NCBI GenBank assembly: GCA_045132235.1
Contig: JBGURX010000001.1
Span: forward strand, 1-64,000
DNA: 64,000 nt
Origin: UBA1756 sp045132235
GTDB taxonomy: Bacteria > Bacteroidota > Bacteroidia > Bacteroidales > WCHB1-69
Direction of reading: 5' to 3'
Numbering within the stretch: the stretch's first letter is position 1; each line of letters starts with the position of its first letter. Positions 26,669 to 34,735 of the stretch are shown here, one piece after another. The translations under genes were made by a program, and so were the position numbers. The notes under the pieces are model-generated. The model had not been told where the DNA came from and did no database searches. It was given only the letters and a program-made list of their open reading frames with translations.

Positions 26669-26759
26669 TTATTTTAAAATTTTTTCTAATTGATAATCAA
26701 TAAGATATGTCGTTATAAAAGAAAAAGATGTTTTTTTGGGTGATGATTTTGGAAGAAAA

Positions 26760-28301
26760 TCACTGGGAAACGGTAGATTTCATTTTGCGCTTGTCCAGCG
26801 TGATGCGCATCGTGGTGCCTTTTCCCACCACAGAGTTTTTCACAAACAGCTTGCCCTTGTGGTACTCTTTGATGATGCGTTTGGCAAGGGTCAAGCCGAG
26901 TCCCCACCCTCTGCTTTTGGAGGTGTAGCCCGGGTTGAAGATGGTTTTTTGCATTTTTTGCGGGATGCCCTTGCCCGTATCGGTGATGTCGATATGCACG
27001 TGGCGCGGCTCGTCGGCCACCACAATGGTGATGCTGCCGCAGCCGTCCATAGCATCCACCGCGTTTTTGCAGAGGTTTTCAATCACCCACTCAAAAAGAT
27101 AGCGGTTCAGCGGGATGATGATGTCGGGCGTGTTGTCGGTATCGAAGGTGATGGTCACTTTCGAGGAGATGCGGGTGCGCAGATAGGCGGTGAAATCGCG
27201 GATGACCTCCACCAGATTCTCCTCCTTCAGCTCCGGCACGGAACCGATTTTGGAGAATCGCTGCGCGATGGTGTCGAGCCGTTTCACATCCTTGTTGATT
27301 TCATCCACCATGGTGGGGTCCACCTCGCTCTCGCGCAGAATTTCCGTCCACGCCATCAGCGACGAGATGGGCGTGCCCAGCTGGTGGGCGGTCTCCTTCG
27401 ACATGCCCACCCACACGCGGTTCTGCTCCGACCGGCGGGCAAAGCTGAACAGCAGGTAGGCGATGATGACAAAGACAAGGATTATAAACAACTGAATATA
27501 AGGAAAATACCTCAATCTTACCAACACTGGCGACTCCTCATAGAACACATAGCACTTACCCTGATCGGGCAAAACCACCTCGATGGGCTGGTTCTTGTTC
27601 TTCATGTGGTCGAGCATGGCCGCCAGTCCACCGTTAGCCTGTAGCTCCGTGGTATCGATATTGCCCGACAAAATCACTTTGTCCATAGTGGCGTTGGTCA
27701 CCAGTACAGGCAGCGAGGCAGTATTGGACACAATTTCCTGAAAGAAAGAGCTTTGCAAGGTGTCCAAGGCGCCTTTCAGGTCGGTATATACCTGCGACTG
27801 CTTGTAAAAAATCGTCACGTAGGAGGCGGTGTCCTCAGGGTCATAATGCAGCACGATGGAGTCGTACTCGGCCAAGCGGTCGCCCAGCTGGCTCACATTG
27901 CGCATCTTTTCCACTTCCTCCTTCTCGTTCATGGTATAGGAGATGCTGCCATCGGAGGAAGCAAGAATCAGTGGGAATTTGTTGTTCTTTTTATTATTCT
28001 CTATTTCAGCAAGATACGAATTGATTTCAGTGCTGGTGGAAGCCTCGTTCAGCTTCTGGAACACCTGCGCGAACTGTTGCGCGCGTTTCCCTTCCTCCAA
28101 CTTGATTTCATTGAAAAACTTGTTGGTCGAGTTCACCAGCTCCGCCTTGTGCTTCACCGCCTTCGCCCAAAGTTCCACCTTGTTGCGCTCCTCCTTGGCA
28201 ATGTCTTTCAGCAGCACGCCGGAGTAGTACAGCACAGCCACAAAGGCGACAATCGTCAGCCCAAAGAGCAGCCAGGTCCAGTATCTTTTCTGATTCAGCA
28301 T
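26760..28301 (-). CDS. Sensor histidine kinase (orphan)
   Basis: The 513-residue protein has a membrane span at about 9-30, a periplasmic sensor of about 235 residues with a coiled start (31-105), a second span at about 267-287, then a kinase core. The H box is SKETAHQLGTPISSLM (phospho-acceptor His306), the N box NLCKNAVDAMDG, G1 DTGKGIP and G2 GWGLGLTLAKRII. It should autophosphorylate in response to an extracellular or periplasmic signal. No response regulator is adjacent on either side, so its partner is elsewhere. The periplasmic domain has no motif I recognise. It is divergent in context from the upstream outer-membrane gene, separated by a terminator-like hairpin. Confidence 0.92.
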   Translation of the reverse strand: MLNQKRYWTWLLFGLTIVAFVAVLYYSGVLLKDIAKEERNKVELWAKAVKHKAELVNSTNKFFNEIKLEEGKRAQQFAQVFQKLNEASTSTEINSYLAEIENNKKNNKFPLILASSDGSISYTMNEKEEVEKMRNVSQLGDRLAEYDSIVLHYDPEDTASYVTIFYKQSQVYTDLKGALDTLQSSFFQEIVSNTASLPVLVTNATMDKVILSGNIDTTELQANGGLAAMLDHMKNKNQPIEVVLPDQGKCYVFYEESPVLVRLRYFPYIQLFIILVFVIIAYLLFSFARRSEQNRVWVGMSKETAHQLGTPISSLMAWTEILRESEVDPTMVDEINKDVKRLDTIAQRFSKIGSVPELKEENLVEVIRDFTAYLRTRISSKVTITFDTDNTPDIIIPLNRYLFEWVIENLCKNAVDAMDGCGSITIVVADEPRHVHIDITDTGKGIPQKMQKTIFNPGYTSKSRGWGLGLTLAKRIIKEYHKGKLFVKNSVVGKGTTMRITLDKRKMKSTVSQ

Positions 28302-28330
28302 ATTATATATATAGTATGCTATTGAAAAAA

Positions 28331-28362
28331 ACGGGACAGCCTCAACTCATGAGGCCATCCTG
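28331..28362 (-). terminator. Terminator after the outer-membrane protein gene at 28385
   Basis: Minus strand ACAGGATGGCCTCA and TGAGGCTGTCCCGT form an imperfect hairpin with a 4-5 nt loop, followed by a run of T. It separates this gene from the histidine kinase downstream. Confidence 0.65.
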
Positions 28363-28384
28363 TTTTATATTGATTATCAATTTA

Positions 28385-29065
28385 TTAAAAATGAAAACCG
28401 ACTTTGAAAGCCATCATGCCAATTCTCATCTTGCTGGGGATGATGTAGGTTTCGTCGTAGGTCACGCCGTCCACCTTCACATTCTGGCGGCCCAGCCAGT
28501 AGTAGTGCACGCCCACGCTGATGAGGTCGATGAAGGTGACACCCACGCCGACTTCTGCGGCGAAGGCAGCGTTCATGTTGTATTTCACCGTATTGCTGCT
28601 CCAGCCCTCCTGGGTCTTCATGAACAGGTCAACACCGATACCGGCTTCACCCCATACATCCACGATGTCGCTGAAGTCGGTGATGTAGTTGGCACCCACC
28701 ATAATCGGCACATTCACATACATGGGTTTCGTGCAGGAGGCTTGGTCGTACACCTTGCGCACGTCCTTGTTGAGAGCGTTCCACATCAGGTCGGCAGAAA
28801 CGAAAATACCCAAACCGAAGTCGAACACATAGTTGTACTTGAGGCCGAGGGAGGCACCGAACATGGCAGCGCCGTGGCCGTTGAAGGCACGGTCGTTGAT
28901 ACCCGGCAGGAAATAGGTGGGAGCAGCGCTGAACTCCTGAATGGGCAGCACACCGCCCACATGCACGGAAATCCCGTGATGGTCTCTTTGCTGTGCAGAA
29001 ACGGTCATTACGCCTGCCATCAGCAGGGCAACCAACAATACAAATCTGAACTTTTTCATAATCAA
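28385..29065 (-). CDS. Outer-membrane beta-barrel protein (small porin-like family)
   Basis: The 226-residue protein has a signal peptide (LLVALLMAGVMTVSAQ), then alternating strands ending MMAFKVGFHF with a terminal phenylalanine. Length and pattern fit an eight-stranded barrel. Phrases such as GVLPIQEFS, SLGLKYNYVFDFGLGIFVSAD and VGVTFIDLISVGVHYYWLG resemble the outer-membrane beta-barrel family that is common in Bacteroidales. No function is known; it may be structural. The next gene upstream (NUDIX) starts 520 nt away and ends 17 nt before this start. Confidence 0.75.
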   Translation of the reverse strand: MIMKKFRFVLLVALLMAGVMTVSAQQRDHHGISVHVGGVLPIQEFSAAPTYFLPGINDRAFNGHGAAMFGASLGLKYNYVFDFGLGIFVSADLMWNALNKDVRKVYDQASCTKPMYVNVPIMVGANYITDFSDIVDVWGEAGIGVDLFMKTQEGWSSNTVKYNMNAAFAAEVGVGVTFIDLISVGVHYYWLGRQNVKVDGVTYDETYIIPSKMRIGMMAFKVGFHF

Positions 29066-29082
29066 TTATTTTAAGGTTAATA

Positions 29083-29586
29083 CTAAATTGATTTTCGGGC
29101 ATTTTTCATGCATTCCCATAGGTCACGCACCGACTCGTAGGAGTTGCGGAGCTTGGCGTCCACCTCGTGCAGCGGCACCCACACGGCCTGCGCGATGTCT
29201 TCTTCCGACTGCGGGGCCAGCTGCTGTTGGGGCAGTGCGCGCATCTCCAGCCATACGGTCTCTTTGAGCATGGGTGTGCCGTAGGTGCCATAGGTATGGT
29301 AGCCGAAAAACTTCCGTTCGCCTACCACCTCGGCAGTCACGCCGGTCTCCTCCTTCACCTCCCGCAGGGCGGCGGTCACATCATCCTCGCCAGGCTCCAC
29401 CTTGCCTTTCGGCAGGTCCCACTTGCCACGGCGGAAAATCATCAGCAGGTCGCCGGCCTCGTTGTACACGAGCCCGCCCGCCGCACGGATATAGGTGAAA
29501 TGCTCCAGCAGCGACTGGTACTCCTGCTCGGTATGCACCAGCTGGTAGCGGTCGGCACTGTAAACTCTTATGGGAAAATCAGGCAT
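29083..29586 (-). CDS. NUDIX hydrolase
   Basis: The 167-residue protein has the complete NUDIX box GKVEPGEDDVTAALREVKEETGV (about residues 62-84, broken here by a Gly-Lys start; the GX5EX7REUXEEXGU spacing is exact). An N-terminal segment of about 45 residues with YQLVHTEQEYQSLLEH precedes it, a form common in Bacteroidota. It hydrolyses a nucleoside diphosphate linked to another group; the substrate cannot be told. It is encoded 11 nt downstream of the DNA polymerase III delta' gene. Confidence 0.92.
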   Translation of the reverse strand: MPDFPIRVYSADRYQLVHTEQEYQSLLEHFTYIRAAGGLVYNEAGDLLMIFRRGKWDLPKGKVEPGEDDVTAALREVKEETGVTAEVVGERKFFGYHTYGTYGTPMLKETVWLEMRALPQQQLAPQSEEDIAQAVWVPLHEVDAKLRNSYESVRDLWECMKNARKSI

Positions 29587-29597
29587 AGTCTGGGGGG

Positions 29598-30761
29598 TTA
29601 TCGTTCGGAAAAGGCTTTCAACAGTTTGAAATAGAAGTCGTTGAACAGAATGTTCACATTGGCGTTGCGTTCAAGGTGGTAGAGGGCATCGCTGCACTCC
29701 TGCAGCAGCTGCGAGGAGTTTTTGATGGTGAACAGCATGCGGAACTCGTCCAGCACCTTCCACTCCTCGGAGGTGGCGCGCACCAGCGCGTTGTTGCCCG
29801 TGTTGAGCAGCAGGCTGTTACGGAACATGCGGAGCATGTAGTTCAGGAACCGCTTCTGCATCTCGCGGCCGTCCTTGGCAATGTCGGCCAGCACGTCCTG
29901 CACCTGCAGGTAGTTGATGCGGGCGAGGTCCTTGGGGTCTTTGAGGTAGGCGGCGAGACTCTTCATCACGATGTTGTAGTTGGTGAGCAGGTGGTGCATC
30001 TCGGCGCTATCGTTCAGCAGGTTGAGGGCGCGCACGTAGCTGCCGTCGGCCACTGCCGCCAAGTCGCTGGCCCCGGCCTCCGACACCCCTTCGCGCTCCA
30101 TGAGCTGCTGCTTGATGATCTCTTCCGACAGCGGCGGAATCTTCACCAGCTGCGTGCGCGACAGGATGGTGGGCAGCATCTGGTCGCTGTTTTCCGCTAT
30201 CAGGATGAACAGCGACTTACTCTCCGGCTCCTCCAAAGTCTTCAGCAGCTTGTTGGCCGCCGCCAGCTGGATTTTCTCGGCCATCCAGAGAATATAAATC
30301 TTATATCCGTTTTCATACGAACGGATACTATTCTGCATCAATATGTTAGCAGTGTCGCGAATATTGATGACCACCTGCTTGCGCTCGCTCTTCAGGTTCT
30401 TCACCCACTCGTTGTAGTCGAGGTGGTAGTTGTTGGCGAAGACGAAATCGCGGAAGTAGCCGGCCAGTTTCTCCGAGTCGGGGTCTTTGTCCACCTCGCC
30501 GAAGGTGCAGTTGGGGAAGATGAGGTGCAGGTCGGGGTACTGCAGTTTCTCGAACATGGTGCAGGAGTGGCAATGGCCGCACGAGTCGCCGTCGTGGCGG
30601 TCGGTGCAGCAGATGTACTGTGCGAAGGCGAGTGCGAGGGCGAAGCTGTGGCTGCCGTTACGCCCCAGAAAGAGCTGCGCATGGCTGATGCGGTTTTCGT
30701 CGGCGAGGGCCACCAGCTGACGTTTCAGCTCATCATCTACCAGTACATCCTTGAATTGCAT
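29598..30761 (-). CDS. holB: DNA polymerase III subunit delta'
   Basis: The 387-residue protein starts with the clamp-loader AAA+ layout: SHAQLFLGRNGSHSFALALAF in the Walker A position, here with the P-loop Gly-Lys-Thr missing, which is usual for delta'. A zinc-binding module CGHCHSC follows at about 63-69 together with an earlier Cys pair (ICCTDRHDGDSC). Later motifs LAAANKLLKTLEEPESKSLFILIAE and ILSRTQLVKIPPL are typical. It is part of the loader that places the sliding clamp at the replication fork. It begins 2 nt after the MoxR gene stop. Confidence 0.92.
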   Translation of the reverse strand: MQFKDVLVDDELKRQLVALADENRISHAQLFLGRNGSHSFALALAFAQYICCTDRHDGDSCGHCHSCTMFEKLQYPDLHLIFPNCTFGEVDKDPDSEKLAGYFRDFVFANNYHLDYNEWVKNLKSERKQVVINIRDTANILMQNSIRSYENGYKIYILWMAEKIQLAAANKLLKTLEEPESKSLFILIAENSDQMLPTILSRTQLVKIPPLSEEIIKQQLMEREGVSEAGASDLAAVADGSYVRALNLLNDSAEMHHLLTNYNIVMKSLAAYLKDPKDLARINYLQVQDVLADIAKDGREMQKRFLNYMLRMFRNSLLLNTGNNALVRATSEEWKVLDEFRMLFTIKNSSQLLQECSDALYHLERNANVNILFNDFYFKLLKAFSER

Positions 30762-30763
30762 AA

Positions 30764-31741
30764 CTACGCGTGCATCAGTTTGTTAATAATATCTTCGATA
30801 GAAATGCCTTCCGCTTCGGCCTTGTAGTTCTTGATGATACGATGGCGGAGGATATTGATGGCGACGGCGCGCACGTCCTCAATGTCGGGCGAGTACTTGC
30901 CGCTGAGCACCGCGTGGGTGCGGGCGCCGATGATGAGGAACTGCGAGGCACGCGGACCGGCACCCCATGCGAGGTAGTCGTTGGCCCACGGGTGGGCGCC
31001 CGCCGTGTTGGGGCGCGTCATGGTGGCCAATTTCACCGCATACTGATATACATTGTCGGAAATCGGAATCTTCTGCAACAGCTTCTGGTAGAAGATGATC
31101 TCCTCCATGGTCAGCACTTGGTTCGGCTCGGCCATAGCACCGTGGATGGTCGATTTCACGATGTTCACCTCGTCGTCGAAGCCGGGATAGTCGAGCATGA
31201 TGTTGAACATGAAACGGTCCTGCTGGGCTTCGGGCAGCGGGTAGGTACCCTCCTGCTCGATCGGGTTCTGGGTAGCCAGCACGAAGAAAGGCTCCGGCAG
31301 CTGGTAGGTCACACCGTTCATACTCACCGAACGCTCCTGCATGGCCTCCAAGAGGGCCGACTGCGTTTTGGGAGGCGTACGGTTGATCTCGTCGGCCAGC
31401 ACGATGTTGGCGAAGATGGGGCCTTTCACAAACTTGAACTTGCGGCTCTCGTCGAGGATTTCGGTACCCATAATGTCCGACGGCATCAAGTCGGGGGTAA
31501 ACTGTATTCTATTGTAAGATAAGCTAATAGACTTTGCAATGGTGGTAATCATCAAGGTCTTGGCCAGTCCGGGCACGCCGATGAGCAGGGCGTGGCTGCG
31601 ACTGAACATCACCATTAAGATGTTCTTGATGATTTCGTCCTGCCCGACAATCACCTTGCCGATTTCGCGGCGCAGCTCGCCGTATTTTTCCACAAACGCC
31701 TCAATGGCTTCCACATCGTCTTTGAAATTCAATTCTGCCAT
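30764..31741 (-). CDS. MoxR family AAA+ ATPase
   Basis: The 325-residue protein has Walker A GVPGLAKTLMITTIAK (with the MoxR-typical Gly-Leu-Ala-Lys-Thr), Walker B NIVLADEINRTPPKTQSALLEAMQER, sensor FFVLATQNPIEQEGTYPLPEAQQDRF, and a lid domain. MoxR ATPases act as chaperones that mature other enzyme complexes, frequently with von Willebrand-domain partners such as the BatABCDE proteins in Bacteroidota. Those partners are not next to it here. The run SurA-like, MoxR, holB, NUDIX on the minus strand has only a few bases between genes, so one transcript is likely. Confidence 0.94.
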   Translation of the reverse strand: MAELNFKDDVEAIEAFVEKYGELRREIGKVIVGQDEIIKNILMVMFSRSHALLIGVPGLAKTLMITTIAKSISLSYNRIQFTPDLMPSDIMGTEILDESRKFKFVKGPIFANIVLADEINRTPPKTQSALLEAMQERSVSMNGVTYQLPEPFFVLATQNPIEQEGTYPLPEAQQDRFMFNIMLDYPGFDDEVNIVKSTIHGAMAEPNQVLTMEEIIFYQKLLQKIPISDNVYQYAVKLATMTRPNTAGAHPWANDYLAWGAGPRASQFLIIGARTHAVLSGKYSPDIEDVRAVAINILRHRIIKNYKAEAEGISIEDIINKLMHA

Positions 31742-31756
31742 AGTTACTTTATTATT

Positions 31757-33109
31757 TTAATCGGTGAGGCCCCACTCTTTGAGGAAGGGGGCGTTCTGGT
31801 AGTTTTCGTTGATTTTGATATTGGTGACGGTGACCTTTTCTTTCAGCCACTTGTCGATCATCGACTGTTTTTTCTCTTCGAGGGCGGCGCCTTTGATGAG
31901 GTCGTAATCCTCACGGAGGTTGGGCTTGTGGGCGGCCACCTTTGTCTTGAGATAGATGAGGCGGTAGGCCATCTTGCCGTCTTCGTTCACGTAGGCCACG
32001 GGCTGCGAGTACTCGCCGGGGATGAGTCGGTTGACGGTGGCGAAGGTGCTGGCATCGAAAGCCTCTTTTTCAAATTTGTAGGAATTGTTGTAGGGGTTCA
32101 CCACCCAGCCGCCGCTGTTCTTGTTCATGTCGTCGGAGTACTCCTTGGCGGCCTTGCTGAACTCCATTTTCTGGTCGAGGATGACCTGCCGAATGCTGTC
32201 GAGGTACTCGATGGCTTTCACCTGCTCTTCAGCGGAGGGTTTGGGCTGCAGGAGGATGTGCGCCACGTTGATTTTGTCGCCGCGCCGCTCGATCATCTGG
32301 ATGATGTGGTAGCCGGCCTTGGTCTGCACCACCTGCGACACCTCGCCGCTCTTGAGGTTGAAGGCCACGGCCTCGAACTCGGGGTAGAGGGTGCCGCGCT
32401 CCACGAAGCCCAGCTCGCCGCCGTTGGAGGCCGAGCCTTGGTCGTCGGAGTAGAGGCGGGCCAGCATCGAGAACTTCTCGCCGCGCAGCACGCGCTCGCG
32501 GAAGCCGAGCAGCCGCTCCTTAATGTTGGCGATCTCCTCGTCGCTCACCGGCGGCAGCTTCACAATGTGCCCGATCTCGTAAGAGGGCTCGATGGTGGGA
32601 AGACTGTCGTAGGGTATCTTGTCGAAAAATTTCTTCACCTCCGACGGGGTGATGGTGGCATTCTCGGTGATGTTCTGCTGCACGCGCTCGGTAATCATCT
32701 GGTCGCGCACCACGGGGCGCATGTCCTTCTTGATTTCGTCGATGCTCTTGTGGTAGGCCTCCTCGATAATCTTAGCATTGCCGCCCACCTGCGCCATCCA
32801 GTAGTTGAGCTGGTAGTTCACACGGGCGTCCACCTCCGCGTCGGTAAACTCGATACTGTCGAGCTGCGCCTGATGGATGAAGAGTTTCTGCTTCAGCATG
32901 TGCTCGAAGATGAGCATGCGCGCTTCCTCCTCGTTGTCCATCACCGTAAATTGCGCGGCATAGGTGGCGAACTCCGCCTCCAGCTCCGACTTGGTGATAA
33001 TCTCCTTGCCCACGACGGCGATAATCTCGTCGATGGTGTTGGACGGCTGCGACCATGCCAGCTGCAAACAGCTGATGCAAAAGAGAATGGCGATATATAT
33101 CTTTCTCAT
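31757..33109 (-). CDS. SurA-like periplasmic peptidyl-prolyl isomerase
   Basis: The 450-residue protein has a signal peptide (ILFCISCLQLAWSQ), a SurA N-terminal helical domain (about 25-165; NTIDEIIAVVGKEIITKSELEAE) and two parvulin (PpiC) domains at about 175-270 and 280-385. The first includes GSASNGGELGFVERGTLYPEFEAVAF and VVQTKAGYHIIQMIERRGDKINVAHIL; the second includes KNSGGWVVNPYNNSYKFEKEAFD. It assists folding of outer-membrane proteins in the periplasm. A weak -7 box (TAATTTCG, 33139-33132) lies 23 nt before the start, so it may have its own promoter. Confidence 0.93.
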   Translation of the reverse strand: MRKIYIAILFCISCLQLAWSQPSNTIDEIIAVVGKEIITKSELEAEFATYAAQFTVMDNEEEARMLIFEHMLKQKLFIHQAQLDSIEFTDAEVDARVNYQLNYWMAQVGGNAKIIEEAYHKSIDEIKKDMRPVVRDQMITERVQQNITENATITPSEVKKFFDKIPYDSLPTIEPSYEIGHIVKLPPVSDEEIANIKERLLGFRERVLRGEKFSMLARLYSDDQGSASNGGELGFVERGTLYPEFEAVAFNLKSGEVSQVVQTKAGYHIIQMIERRGDKINVAHILLQPKPSAEEQVKAIEYLDSIRQVILDQKMEFSKAAKEYSDDMNKNSGGWVVNPYNNSYKFEKEAFDASTFATVNRLIPGEYSQPVAYVNEDGKMAYRLIYLKTKVAAHKPNLREDYDLIKGAALEEKKQSMIDKWLKEKVTVTNIKINENYQNAPFLKEWGLTD

Positions 33110-33140
33110 TCAGCAAATGGATTTGAGGGTGCGAAATTAC

Positions 33141-33179
33141 AAAAAAAAAGAAGACAACGCCTGCCTTCCTTCTTTTTTT
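33141..33179 (-). terminator. Terminator after rpmH
   Basis: An 11-bp stem of AAAAAAAGAAG and CTTCTTTTTTT encloses a 15-nt loop. In the minus direction the hairpin ends in T9. It lies 20 nt after the rpmH stop. Confidence 0.65.
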
Positions 33180-33198
33180 GCCTCAGAAAATCTCAAAA

Positions 33199-33357
33199 TT
33201 ATTTTCTGCCCATGCTTTCGTCAGAAACGGTGAGTTTTTTTCTCCCTTTCGCGCGACGAGCGGCCAACACTCTACGGCCGTTGGCGGTGGACATTCTTTC
33301 TCTGAAACCATGTTTGTTTTTGCGTCTTCTGTTGGACGGCTGGAATGTTCTTTTCAT
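33199..33357 (-). CDS. rpmH: 50S ribosomal protein L34
   Basis: ATG at 33357 to TAA at 33199 encodes 52 residues beginning MKRTFQPSNRRRKNKHGFRE and continuing RMSTANGRRVLAARRAKGRK, the invariant L34 signature (Lys-Arg-Thr-Phe-Gln-Pro-Ser, His-Gly-Phe-Arg). The tail KLTVSDESMGRK is the Bacteroidota-type extension. The gene is easily missed because it is short. It has its own promoter (33397-33426) and terminator and lies upstream of the SurA-like gene. In many bacteria rpmH sits near dnaA or rnpA; that neighbourhood is not present here. Confidence 0.97.
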   Translation of the reverse strand: MKRTFQPSNRRRKNKHGFRERMSTANGRRVLAARRAKGRKKLTVSDESMGRK

Positions 33358-33396
33358 CTTATTTCGGCTTTAATTTTCTCTTAAAATTTTGGGCTG

Positions 33397-33426
33397 CAAA
33401 AATACAACTTTTTTTGAAACCTGCAA
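33397..33426 (-). promoter_or_regulatory. Promoter of rpmH
   Basis: Minus strand TTG (33426-33424), 19 nt, TATTTTTG (33404-33397), then GCAGCCC. This is a full match to the Bacteroidota consensus and puts the start about 35 nt before the ATG. Confidence 0.85.
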
Positions 33427-33497
33427 GCAGGTGTGAAAAAATATTTTCAACAGCGGAAAATCGGGAAGTGCACAGTCGGAAATCCAGACAAATATTG

Positions 33498-33505
33498 TAT
33501 CTTTG
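33498..33505 (+). promoter_or_regulatory. Promoter -7 box of the DRTGG/PHP/HATPase unit
   Basis: TATCTTTG, 61 nt before the ATG at 33566. No clear -33 TTG at 17-23 nt. It is arranged back to back with the rpmH promoter. Confidence 0.6.
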
Positions 33506-33565
33506 CCGCTGTGTTTTTAATCGTATTTCGATTTTTATTTTATTATTAATCAATAATTTATAATA

Positions 33566-33901
33566 ATGACAGTTCAAGAGTTAGTTGAAAAAATGAACCT
33601 GACCGTCTTCTGTGGACAGGAAAACATCAACCGTGAAATCAAAGGCGGCTACACCTCCGACCTCCTCAGCGATGTGATGGGCTTCGCCCGCGAAGGACAG
33701 GTGTGGATCACCCTGCAGACCCACAAGAACGTGCTGGCCATCGCCTCCCTCAAGGAGCTCGCCGCCATCCTGCTGGTGAAGGGCAACAAGCCGGAGGACG
33801 ACATGCTGGAGCAGGCCGTGGAAGAGGGTATCCCGGTACTCGGCACCGACGCCCAGACTTTCGAAACAACAGGAAAGGTTTACCAACTCATCAACCAGTA
33901 A
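33566..33901 (+). CDS. DRTGG domain protein
   Basis: The 111-residue protein reads as a stand-alone DRTGG-type domain: MTVQELVEKMNLTVFCG, IKGGYTSDLLSDVMGFARE, WITLQTHKNVLAIASLKELAAILLV, and EGIPVLGTDAQTFETTGKVYQL. This fold is also found next to CBS domains and at the start of HPr kinase. It likely binds a small ligand or a partner protein. It is followed at 1 nt by the PHP gene and then by a HATPase gene. The same order, as I recall it, accompanies [FeFe]-hydrogenase genes in anaerobes; no hydrogenase gene lies in this window. Confidence 0.8.
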   Translation: MTVQELVEKMNLTVFCGQENINREIKGGYTSDLLSDVMGFAREGQVWITLQTHKNVLAIASLKELAAILLVKGNKPEDDMLEQAVEEGIPVLGTDAQTFETTGKVYQLINQ

Positions 33902-33902
33902 C

Positions 33903-34646
33903 GTGCAGATCTTCAAGACCGACTTACACAACCACACGCTGCTGTCGCCGTGCGGTGACCTTGACATGACGCCCGACTTCATCATTGAAGAAGCCAAACG
34001 CAAGGGCATCGACATCATCGGCATCACCGACCACAACTGCACGCGGCACTGCCGGCTGGCCGAGCACTACTCGCACAACCGCGACATCTTCGTGCTGTGC
34101 GGCGCGGAGGTCACCACCAAGGAGGAGGCCCACTGCCTCGCGTTCTTCGAGACCCACGAAACGCTTGACCTCTTCCAGCAATTCCTCGACGAGCACCTGC
34201 CCGACATCCCCAACGTGCCGGATGTGTTTGGCGACCAAGTGCAGATCAACGAGGAGTTTGAAATTGTGTATGAAGAGCCCAAACTGCTCACCTCCGGCCT
34301 CGACGTGCCCATCGAAACCATCGCCGCCAAGGTGATGGAACTCAACGGCATCTTCATCCCCGCCCACATCGACAAGATGAAAAACAGCGTCATCTCGCAA
34401 CTCGGCTTCATCCCCTTCGACCTGCCCTACGACGCCGTGGAACTTTCCAAACACGGCGACAAAGAGAAAATCCTGCAGCAACATCCCTACCTCAAAGACA
34501 AAACCTTCACCCGCGCCTCCGACGCGCACCAGCCTGACGTGATCGCCACCGCCCCCTGCTGGTTCGAACTCGAAACCCGCAGCTTCGAGGAAATCCGGAA
34601 AGCACTGCACCAAGAAGATGGCCGAAAAGTGCTTTTAGAGCTGTAA
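33903..34646 (+). CDS. PHP domain metal-dependent phosphoesterase
   Basis: The 247-residue protein opens with the PHP metal motif DLHNHTLLSPCGD (about 7-19), then IDIIGITDHNC (about 37-47), VLCGAEVTTKEEAHCLAFF, and a late metal site in FTRASDAHQPDVI. The predicted activity is hydrolysis of a phosphoester or nucleotide; the exact substrate is unknown. It starts with GTG at 33903, one base after the stop of the DRTGG gene, which is the strongest evidence for the start and for translational coupling. Confidence 0.9.
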   Translation: MQIFKTDLHNHTLLSPCGDLDMTPDFIIEEAKRKGIDIIGITDHNCTRHCRLAEHYSHNRDIFVLCGAEVTTKEEAHCLAFFETHETLDLFQQFLDEHLPDIPNVPDVFGDQVQINEEFEIVYEEPKLLTSGLDVPIETIAAKVMELNGIFIPAHIDKMKNSVISQLGFIPFDLPYDAVELSKHGDKEKILQQHPYLKDKTFTRASDAHQPDVIATAPCWFELETRSFEEIRKALHQEDGRKVLLEL

Positions 34647-34700
34647 GTTATGGAGTTCAGACGATACGATTATACGAGGATGCGAGGATAGCGTTCTAAT

Positions 34701-34731
34701 ACCTTTCAATTTTCACCTTTCAATTTTCAAT
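34701..34731. repeat. 7-bp tandem repeat tract (TTTTCA class)
   Basis: ACCTTTCA ATTTTCA CCTTTCA ATTTTCA ATTTATA reads in steps of 7. It occupies the gap between the PHP and HATPase genes; a second short-period tract (ACGAT/ACGAGGAT) precedes it. Confidence 0.6.
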
Positions 34732-34735
34732 TTAT

